Assembly (NCBI GenBank): GCA_903901045.1
Contig: CAIUPP010000121.1
Location: 1 to 64,000, forward strand
Source: an uncultured Planctomycetota bacterium
GTDB lineage: Bacteria; Planctomycetota; Brocadiia; CAIUPP01
Length of the DNA: 64,000 bases
Direction of reading: 5' to 3'
How positions within the stretch are numbered: position 1 is the first letter of the stretch; each line of letters begins with the position of its first letter. The position numbers were made by a program, and so were the translations under genes. The notes under the pieces were generated by a model. It was not told where the DNA came from. It worked only from the letters and a program-made list of their open reading frames with translations, and ran no database searches. Shown here piece by piece: positions 37,111 to 44,714 of the stretch.

Positions 37111-38364
37111 ATGACTGACAGTTTGCCCCGGAAAGAGATGGTGGGTGAAGTGCCGGTGGCCGCCGACATTCAACCGGCAACGCCCCCGCACCCCGAAGTT
37201 CGTCAATTGCCGGTAGAGAAGCTTCGCATCAGCGAGTTCTGCGAACGCAGTCCCGAGGACGACGACCTCGGGGACCTTGCTGAGAGCCTTCGCATGCACG
37301 GCATGCTCCACCCGGTCAGCGTCATGGAAGAGAAGGACGGCCTGTACAGCGTCATCGCCGGACGCCGGCGTGTTCTGGCGGCGCGGGAATTGGGGTGGGT
37401 GACTCTGCGGTGCCAAGTCCTGAACGTGACGCCCGAGGAGGGCGCCTGTCTGGCGTTCGCCGAGAACGCAAAGCGGCGGCCGCCGACTCCCGTAGATGAG
37501 GCGAGGTTCTTCAGGCGCATGCAGGATCGTTTCGGCATGACGGAGGAGCAAATCGCCGAAAGCGTTCAACTTCCGCAAAGCACCATCAGCGAGAGGCTCA
37601 GCCTTTTGCGCCTGCCTGAGGACCTCCAGACATGTATCGGCGCAAAATCGGCGACGCCGTTCAACTACTCGCACGCGGTATCCCTTGCGCGCCTGATGGA
37701 CAACGACCGATTTGGCGGCGAGGAGATGGCGCGGAAGCTCCACCAGAAGATCGCCAGCGGGAAAGTGCCTGCGTCGGAAAGTCGTGCCATTGTGAAGCTC
37801 ATTACCGACGGCGACTTCGAAAGACTCCCGGACATTCTGCGGCATCTCCTGTTGACCGATCCGCGCATGAATACTGAACTACTGCCCTTCTTCTGTAATC
37901 CCGCAGGGTTGATTGAGGCGGACGGAGCCGTCGGGGAGGCCGTGAAGAAGGCGGCCGGAAGCTGGACCCCAGTCGCGTCCGTGAAGTTCATCCAGGAATG
38001 CGTGGGCCGAGGTCTGTCCTTCGCAGATGCCAAGAAGCTCTGGTTCAAGAGGCTTGAGCGGTTGGCGGACGCCGAAGCGACGAAAGCCGGACCCGACATG
38101 ATGGGGAAGACGCCCGCCCAAAAACTGTCCGTCGTCATGTCCGACCTGATGGACGCCGCCGAAACCCTGAAATACTTGCGCTCCGCGTTGGAAGACTGCG
38201 GTCCGCAGGAACTAGACCGGCTTCAGGAGCAGACCGCAGTCAGCCACAAGGGTCTTGAAGAGTTCGAGGCGGCGCTCGTGTCGGCAGTCAACCGGCGCCA
38301 GGAGAAGGTCCCGATGGTCGCAACAGATATGGAGGTGGCCAATGATACCGTTAGCCGGAATTGA
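37111..38364 (+). CDS. ParB/RepB/Spo0J-family protein
   Basis: LADESLRMHGMLHPVSV-like segment (DLAESLRMHGMLHPVSVMEEKDGLYSVIAGRRRVLAARELGW); TEEQIAESVQLPQSTISERLSLLRLPEDLQ HTH. Confidence 0.88.
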   Translation: MTDSLPRKEMVGEVPVAADIQPATPPHPEVRQLPVEKLRISEFCERSPEDDDLGDLAESLRMHGMLHPVSVMEEKDGLYSVIAGRRRVLAARELGWVTLRCQVLNVTPEEGACLAFAENAKRRPPTPVDEARFFRRMQDRFGMTEEQIAESVQLPQSTISERLSLLRLPEDLQTCIGAKSATPFNYSHAVSLARLMDNDRFGGEEMARKLHQKIASGKVPASESRAIVKLITDGDFERLPDILRHLLLTDPRMNTELLPFFCNPAGLIEADGAVGEAVKKAAGSWTPVASVKFIQECVGRGLSFADAKKLWFKRLERLADAEATKAGPDMMGKTPAQKLSVVMSDLMDAAETLKYLRSALEDCGPQELDRLQEQTAVSHKGLEEFEAALVSAVNRRQEKVPMVATDMEVANDTVSRN

Positions 38365-39343
38365 GGAGCGGTCATTCAGCGACTTGGACGAGGTGCGCGA
38401 ACATTTAAGCAAACGGAATCGGTTTGACCTTGAATTGCCGCTGAAGAATGTTTCGATCGACGACCTTGGCGCGTTTCGCGCCGGCAAGGCCGAGGGGCGA
38501 TTGACGGAACCGGCCATGAGGGGCCTGGCGCGGCAGTTGAGGATTCCCGAAGGATTCGTGCGCGACATGCCGGCCGACCTCTTCACGTACACGGTGGGGC
38601 GGCTTGTCCGGGATAGAGACGACATGGTGCGAATTCATACTGAGGATGACTTGGTGACCGGGATCATGCCCGGCAACTACCTGCCCGTCCGCCATGAGCT
38701 TGTGGCCCAGTGGCTGAAGGGACGCCGCTCCGGAGTCCATGCCACCCTCAGCCCTACGTACATGCGCGTCACCTTGCCGAATCAGGAATCCGCGCCCGTG
38801 CTTCCGGGGGACATGTATCAGAGCGGGTCGGAAATCGTCAATCACGAGAACGGACTTGGAGCGCTCGAAGTCCGCCAGTACGTTCTGCGACTCGTTTGCC
38901 TGAACGGGTTGGTTACTCCACAGACGACCGCCTCCTACTCCCGCCAGCCCCATGGCGACGATCCCGTGTCAAGAGCGCTGGAAGAGATGGCTCGGGTTGT
39001 GAATGAGCCCCAAAATCCAACCGAACTCGAAAAGCCGGTGCGTTGGGCCGCCGACCGCGCCGTCGGTGGGGACCTTGCAAAAGTAGTCCGCTTCCTGGCG
39101 GCCCGGCTCGAAGGGGAGACAACACGCAGCGCCTTGAATGAGATCAACGAGGACAGCACTTGGTACGCCCTTCTCAACAGCGTGACGGCATTCGCCCGAT
39201 CTCGTCCGGCCGAGACTCGTAGGCGGTATGAAGTGATCGGAGGACTGTTGCTCGGCTGGTTCATGCGGGAAGGGCGTGGCCACGCCCCGTGGCGCCGCCG
39301 GCCCTGCGAGCACTGCACACGCGCCGACGAAATCGCCAACTGA
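38342..39343 (+). CDS. DUF932-like plasmid protein
   Basis: GIMPGNYLPVRHELVAQWL...YMRVTLPNQ...EIVNHENGLGALEVRQYVLRLVCLNGLV. Confidence 0.6.
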   Translation: MIPLAGIEERSFSDLDEVREHLSKRNRFDLELPLKNVSIDDLGAFRAGKAEGRLTEPAMRGLARQLRIPEGFVRDMPADLFTYTVGRLVRDRDDMVRIHTEDDLVTGIMPGNYLPVRHELVAQWLKGRRSGVHATLSPTYMRVTLPNQESAPVLPGDMYQSGSEIVNHENGLGALEVRQYVLRLVCLNGLVTPQTTASYSRQPHGDDPVSRALEEMARVVNEPQNPTELEKPVRWAADRAVGGDLAKVVRFLAARLEGETTRSALNEINEDSTWYALLNSVTAFARSRPAETRRRYEVIGGLLLGWFMREGRGHAPWRRRPCEHCTRADEIAN

Positions 39344-39395
39344 CAGACCAACGGCATCTTCCTTATGAACGTTCATCAATAGAGGTTGATCGGAA

Positions 39396-39812
39396 ATGCA
39401 GCGCATCCAGCACAGGCCAAGCCGGGACGAGGTCCGCAGGGCGTTGCGCTCTGCGATGGCCGGCGTCCTGGATGATCTCATGCGGGAGAAGCGCTGCACC
39501 CAAATCAATCTGGCGGGCGTGACCGGCCTCTCAAGGACGACCATCGGCAGCGTGCTCGCCGGCGGAGGGACGAAAGGAACATCCGCTCGTTGTGACACCG
39601 TGGCCGACATGATCTGGGGGATGGGAGTATCGGTGGAGGACCTTACCTTCCAATTGATGATGAAAGCGTCGTCCGCCCGATCGGCCGGCGCGCCGGGCGG
39701 CGAAAACGACGAGTTTGCGATCCGTCTGGGGGAGTTTGCTCTTTGCGTACGGCTTCGTCGCCTTGATGAAACGAAAATGCCCAATAAACTGGACAGAACC
39801 GCCCCAGAATGA
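39396..39812 (+). CDS. XRE-like helix-turn-helix regulator
   Basis: DLMREKRCTQINLAGVTGLSRTTIGSVLAGG. Confidence 0.7.
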   Translation: MQRIQHRPSRDEVRRALRSAMAGVLDDLMREKRCTQINLAGVTGLSRTTIGSVLAGGGTKGTSARCDTVADMIWGMGVSVEDLTFQLMMKASSARSAGAPGGENDEFAIRLGEFALCVRLRRLDETKMPNKLDRTAPE

Positions 39813-39899
39813 ACTCCTTTCTGATCACATGGGATCTCCCACGTGGCGTAGGATTGTGCAAGGAAATGAAGCGCTTGAACCGGCATTGAGGAAACAGGT

Positions 39900-40076
39900 A
39901 TGGCTTTCAGAGAGACGCCCGGACAGTTCCTGGCGAATGTCCTGCGAGCGGCCTTTCGCGCGGCCGCAGGGCTGATTGCACTGGTGTGGATCGTGTTCGC
40001 GCTGTGGGGCTCATGGAAACTCGCGACCTTCACGGTTGCGTATTTCGGACGCACGGTCTTCTCGAAACCTTGGTGA
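39900..40076 (+). CDS. 58-aa single-TM protein (below ORF-track cutoff)
   Basis: MAFRETPGQFLANVLRAAFRAAAGLIALVWIVFALWGSWKLATFTVAYFGRTVFSKPW. Confidence 0.55.
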   Translation: MAFRETPGQFLANVLRAAFRAAAGLIALVWIVFALWGSWKLATFTVAYFGRTVFSKPW

Positions 40077-40085
40077 GGAATTGTC

Positions 40086-40538
40086 ATGGCACAACAGTTC
40101 GAGCCTCAGAACATCATCGACTCCATCCTGAGTCGCGCCCAAGGGCCGGTCCGGAGTGTGCGTAACTTCTTCTTTGTACGAGAAGCGGGCCGTCCGAGCG
40201 TTCTCGAGGACGCCAGCGACAACACCGACATCGGACAGGCAGGCGAAGTGAAGACCGTCATCGCGCGCGAGGCCCATGTCCACAGCGGATGCCGACACTA
40301 CGCGCATGATAACAATTTGGGTGGACTGTGCGAGTGTGGCGCGAGCGTCTGCGACAGGTGTTTGGTGCTTTGTTCCGCCTGCGGCGCCGCCACATGCCCG
40401 AAACACCGCTCGCCCGACCCCGAAGATGCGCATCTGATCTACTGCGTGAGTTGTGCGGCCGAGATTTTCCGTGCTCGCCGGATTCGGCGGGTCTTCGGTT
40501 TCGTCGCGTCGTTCTTTGTGGAACGCGAGGAAAAGTGA
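40086..40538 (+). CDS. Cys/His-rich zinc-binding protein
   Basis: CRHYAH...CECGASVCDRCLVLCSACGAATCPKHRS...YCVSCAAEI. Confidence 0.65.
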   Translation: MAQQFEPQNIIDSILSRAQGPVRSVRNFFFVREAGRPSVLEDASDNTDIGQAGEVKTVIAREAHVHSGCRHYAHDNNLGGLCECGASVCDRCLVLCSACGAATCPKHRSPDPEDAHLIYCVSCAAEIFRARRIRRVFGFVASFFVEREEK

Positions 40539-42634
40539 TGGCTCAGGACGAACTCCAATTCCTCAAGGTACTTAATGATGCGGTCGCCGCCGGCCTGCTA
40601 GCCAATGACCGTGCGGTCGTCACGCTGTACGCCCTGGCGGCGCGGCCGAACGACGAACGGCTCCTGCGCAGCGTCCAGTACCAGACGGCCATGGCGAACC
40701 TCGTCGGGCCGCTGCGCCGGACGCTCTTCGTTACGCCCCACAGGATGCGCGGCGATTTCACGCTGGGCAAGCACCCTGGCGGTCCGGCACTGATTGACTT
40801 TGAGGAGATCCTTGGGAATTTGTTGCTCTTGGGCGGAAGCGGCGCCGGCAAGACGGTGACTTACTATTACTTGCTGCCACAAGCGCTGTTTCGCCCTGAC
40901 GTTGGAACGTGGATCTTTGATATGGCTAAGCGCGAATTCCGCCACCTGCTGCCCGTGGCCACTCTGGCGCGCAGGGAACTTTACCTTCTGAGATGGCGAT
41001 TCTTCCCCTTCAACCCCCTGGAAGTTCCTCGCGGCGTTCATCCAACCGAATGGGCCAATGCCATCGCCGACAACTTCACTTCCACCCTGGGCGTTCCGCC
41101 GGTGGCGCGCAATCACCTGCGCGTGGCGCTCACGAAGTTGTACAGGCGCAACGGGGTGTACGAGGGATCCCGCAACTGGCCGACGCTGCGCGAACTCGCC
41201 GACGAGATTCGGGTCATGAAGGGCAACGAGGCGGCCAAGCAGGCGATCCTCGACCGTCTTGATACGCTTCTGGCCGTCGCCGGCGAGATGCTGGACCATC
41301 GGCAAGGCTTGTCTCTCGAATCCCTGGAGCGATACGCCGTGGTTTTCGAACTCGATGGGTTAGGACTCATCTACCAGTGCTTCCTGGCCGCCTGCATGCT
41401 GTCGGCCACATTCTCTCGGCGGGTGGCGACGCGCGACAGCAAGAGAATCCTCGTCGTGTCACTTGACGAAGGGCAACAGCTTTACTCCCAGCGCGCGCAG
41501 GCGAGCGCGGAGGGACCCTCGTACATCTCCCTTATGACCTCTCAGGTCAGAGCCATGCGCATCATCTTGATCGTCGGCGTGCAGACAGTCCACGACCTGT
41601 CCCGGTCGCTCTTGAGCAACACGGCTACGAAGATTCTTGGGCGATGCGGCGATGCCGACGACTATGCCGTCCTTTCGCGTTCAATGGGGCTCACGACCGA
41701 GCAACAAGCATGGCTGCCGCTTCACCTGGCCCCGGGCCTGTTTGTCGCGAAGCTGAGCTACGGTGACAACCAACACCCGTTTCTGCTTCGCGTTCCGTAC
41801 ATCGGCCTGCCGCAGACCGTCTCCGACGCCGAGGTGGAGGCCAGCGGCCACAGGCTGCTGTCGGCATTGAACTGGAGGCCGGAACCGCCTGTGACGGTTT
41901 CTTCGCCCGCAGACCCCGCGACGGTGGCGGCATCGCCCGTGTCCGCACGCATGGCCCTGACTCCCGACGAGCAGCGGCTCTACGACGATGTGGTCCGTAA
42001 GCCGTTCCTGCCCTTTAGCAAGCGAGCGGCCCGACTCGGGATTTCAGCGCGCAAAGCAATCCTGCTGCGCAGAGGCCTGTGCGAGAAGGGGCATGCCCAA
42101 GAATGGGGCATCGACGCCGTTCGCGGGGGGCAGAAGATCGTGCTACTGGTTCCCCTGGGGACATCTTCGGACAGTGAGAGCCGCGACGGAGATCGTAAAG
42201 GGCGTGGTAAACCCCAGCACCGTTTTGCCATCAGGTGTATTGAAGCCTCCTTGGCCTTCGACTGTTGGGAAGGTGAGTTGGAGGTTGCCCGTCCAGCAGG
42301 CACGGAGACCACATTCGTGGACCTTCTGATGCGTCGAGGCAACGAGGAACTCTTCATCGAGTTTGAACAGCGCCCTGATTACGCCCAGACCAACATCCGC
42401 AAGGCGTTGGCCGCCGGTGCGCAGAAGATATTGGTCGTCACCCCCACGCGCAAAGTGGAGGAGGAGATTCGAAGGGTCTTTGAGAAGTCGGCCACAGCGG
42501 CGGAAACCATCCGCGTGGGGTTTTCCCTGCTAAGTGCCTTTCTGGAAGAAGGTTCGGTTGTTTTCCGCCCCCCAAATGGCCTGGGCGGAAAAGCGGAAAA
42601 CAGGGAAATCAAGGGTGGAGGAGACATGACATGA
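40538..42634 (+). CDS. HerA/TraG-like ATPase with C-terminal PD-(D/E)XK-like domain
   Basis: LLLLGGSGAGKTVTYYYLLPQ; TWIFDMAKREFRHLL; ILVVSLDEGQQL; C-term TTFVDLLMRRGNEELFIEFEQRPDYAQTNIRKALAAGAQKILVVTPT. Confidence 0.75.
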   Translation: MAQDELQFLKVLNDAVAAGLLANDRAVVTLYALAARPNDERLLRSVQYQTAMANLVGPLRRTLFVTPHRMRGDFTLGKHPGGPALIDFEEILGNLLLLGGSGAGKTVTYYYLLPQALFRPDVGTWIFDMAKREFRHLLPVATLARRELYLLRWRFFPFNPLEVPRGVHPTEWANAIADNFTSTLGVPPVARNHLRVALTKLYRRNGVYEGSRNWPTLRELADEIRVMKGNEAAKQAILDRLDTLLAVAGEMLDHRQGLSLESLERYAVVFELDGLGLIYQCFLAACMLSATFSRRVATRDSKRILVVSLDEGQQLYSQRAQASAEGPSYISLMTSQVRAMRIILIVGVQTVHDLSRSLLSNTATKILGRCGDADDYAVLSRSMGLTTEQQAWLPLHLAPGLFVAKLSYGDNQHPFLLRVPYIGLPQTVSDAEVEASGHRLLSALNWRPEPPVTVSSPADPATVAASPVSARMALTPDEQRLYDDVVRKPFLPFSKRAARLGISARKAILLRRGLCEKGHAQEWGIDAVRGGQKIVLLVPLGTSSDSESRDGDRKGRGKPQHRFAIRCIEASLAFDCWEGELEVARPAGTETTFVDLLMRRGNEELFIEFEQRPDYAQTNIRKALAAGAQKILVVTPTRKVEEEIRRVFEKSATAAETIRVGFSLLSAFLEEGSVVFRPPNGLGGKAENREIKGGGDMT

Positions 42635-42849
42635 GGATTCGGTGGGAGAACATCTTTGCCGTCGGTTTGTTGGTGTTCCTGATCGTACTGCTCGTGCGGT
42701 GGGGCCGGCCGGTCCAGGCACTCGTTAAGGAGGCGTTCGATCCGCCGGCATGGGAACCGAGGAACCAGGTCGTCAGCTTAATGGTGTTCGGCATGATTGT
42801 AATCCTGATTGTCGCGCTTGTCAGGATCGTAATTTCCCGGAAGGAGTAA
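42631..42849 (+). CDS. small two-TM protein
   Basis: IFAVGLLVFLIVLLVRW and VVSLMVFGMIVILIVALVRIVI. Confidence 0.65.
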   Translation: MRIRWENIFAVGLLVFLIVLLVRWGRPVQALVKEAFDPPAWEPRNQVVSLMVFGMIVILIVALVRIVISRKE

Positions 42850-42982
42850 TCGTATGTCCAATCTACACAGTATCCGGCAGATGGCCCGCGGTCCGCCTGC
42901 CGGCAGACCGTGCCGGTCCCGACATCGTCACGTTCGTTATGTTGAAAAGACGGAAACATTCAAACTTAAACGGAGGAAAGTC

Positions 42983-44689
42983 ATGAAGAAGTGGCTCTTG
43001 AAACTCTTGGTCGTCGTTCTCGTTGCGGTACTGGGTCCTGCCGCCGTAGCACAGGAGGTCGACGCCCCCAAGGCCGGCCTTCGACTATGGCTCGTTTTCG
43101 ATACATCGTCCAACTGCAAGGGCCAGTGGACCGAACTTCAGAGCATCGCGAGGGCGGCAGTTCAGGCCCTTGAGCCTGGAGACCGTGTACGGGTGGAAGC
43201 GGCCACAATCGCGGAGCCGCGCCTTGTGGCCCTCGAACAACTGCCGGCGGGTGACGCCGTAAGGAAGGAACTCCTGCGCGCCATCACGGAGTTGCCGTGC
43301 GAGGAGGATACGGAGGTAGTCGCCGTGCCGCGGCGGTCGTTCGTCAACAAGCTGCTCGGCCAGGAAGGGCGCACCGAGTTCGAGACGCGGCCTCGCAACG
43401 TTCAAGCGGATGTCATCAAGGCCCTGGGGGTTCCGTTGTCCGTCGTGAAAGCCGAGCGCCCCCAGGAAACCGGGAAAGACCTGGTCGTCCTCCTGACGTG
43501 CGCGCGCTGGAGCGACGAGGTGACGGAGCAGTGTCTCGCGATTTACGAGGAGTTGAAGGCCCATGGCGTCACGCTGATCATCACCGGCGCCAACGACGCC
43601 AACCGCCGCCTTGTCCTTGCCGCCACGCGCGGCCTCTTGAACTTGAACTGGCATGAGATCGTTTACTGTACCCCGGACGCATGGGTTGCGGAAGCGAGGA
43701 AGAGAGCAAAGCCGTCGCCCAACGCTTCTCCCAAGCCGGAGAAGCCGGAAACGCAGGGGTTGGGAACCATCCCGCTGCGCGACGACGCAGGCAAGACCAC
43801 GATCACCGTTTCCCCTCCATCCAGCCCACCGGCCAGGGAGGCGTCGAAAACCGCGCCCGTGCCCACCGCCAGCGAAGGGAGTCTCTCCCAGCCCAAACGA
43901 GTATTTGAGATGAGTATCTCTGTCACCACGCCGGAGGATAAGGCGGCGGGCGCCGTCACGGTCGCTCCGGCCGGTGTACCCGGCGCTTCATCCTTACCCC
44001 AGGGTTCTATGGCCCCAATTCAGGTCAAGGTTCCTCTGTCGCCGGCCCAACCTCAGCCGGTCATCTCCTCGTCCATCCAGGATCCCGAGAAAGCGCTCGC
44101 GTCGGAGATCCCCGGCGCTTCCGAGACGCCGGTGATACCGGCAGCACCGGAGCCCGCCCCCAGCCCACCCACGTGGGTGGGCCGGTGGGCCTACTGGCTC
44201 ATCGGCGCGCTGGCGGCGCTGTTCCTCATCATTCTCGGCGGTCTTGCCTTCCGCGACCTGCGGCGGGCACGGCGCGCAACGAGGCCAACCGCTGCAACCA
44301 CGGAGACGAATCAGCACCCCAGCGAGGTCGTGGCGCGGTTCAACGGCGCCGAGCGTGTTCTGGGGCGTCCGGAGGCCCTTCAGCACTTCCATGTCGGTTC
44401 CGGTGCCTCCAACGCCCTGCGGATTTCGGAGACCGGCGTGGAAGAGCAACATGTGCTGTTCCGCAGGGACCGCCTGGGAATATGGTCAGCCAGAAACCTG
44501 TCATCCAAGCCCATGGATGCCAACGGGACACCCATAAACCCCGGCAAGACGGTCGAGGTTGATTTCCCCGTGGCGGTGCGGCTCACCGACCAAGTCTGCT
44601 TCAACCTGTTCACCCGTCCGGTCTCCCACGGCCAGGAATCTTCCGAGGTCTCGGAGCCGAACACAATCAGGAGCGCCACAAGTGGATAA
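42983..44689 (+). CDS. signal peptide-vWA-like-Pro-rich-TM-FHA protein
   Basis: LRLWLVFDTSSNCKG; DLVVLLTCARWSDE; TM WAYWLIGALAALFLIILGGLAF; FHA-like HFHVGSGASNALRISETGVEEQHVLFRRDRLGIWSARNL. Confidence 0.6.
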   Translation: MKKWLLKLLVVVLVAVLGPAAVAQEVDAPKAGLRLWLVFDTSSNCKGQWTELQSIARAAVQALEPGDRVRVEAATIAEPRLVALEQLPAGDAVRKELLRAITELPCEEDTEVVAVPRRSFVNKLLGQEGRTEFETRPRNVQADVIKALGVPLSVVKAERPQETGKDLVVLLTCARWSDEVTEQCLAIYEELKAHGVTLIITGANDANRRLVLAATRGLLNLNWHEIVYCTPDAWVAEARKRAKPSPNASPKPEKPETQGLGTIPLRDDAGKTTITVSPPSSPPAREASKTAPVPTASEGSLSQPKRVFEMSISVTTPEDKAAGAVTVAPAGVPGASSLPQGSMAPIQVKVPLSPAQPQPVISSSIQDPEKALASEIPGASETPVIPAAPEPAPSPPTWVGRWAYWLIGALAALFLIILGGLAFRDLRRARRATRPTAATTETNQHPSEVVARFNGAERVLGRPEALQHFHVGSGASNALRISETGVEEQHVLFRRDRLGIWSARNLSSKPMDANGTPINPGKTVEVDFPVAVRLTDQVCFNLFTRPVSHGQESSEVSEPNTIRSATSG

Positions 44690-44714
44690 GGAAAGGAAGC
44701 ACAGCGTCACAACG

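Noticed and set aside
36994-37845. 283-aa minus-strand ORF opposite ParB
   Set aside because: Shadow of a clear ParB reading frame.
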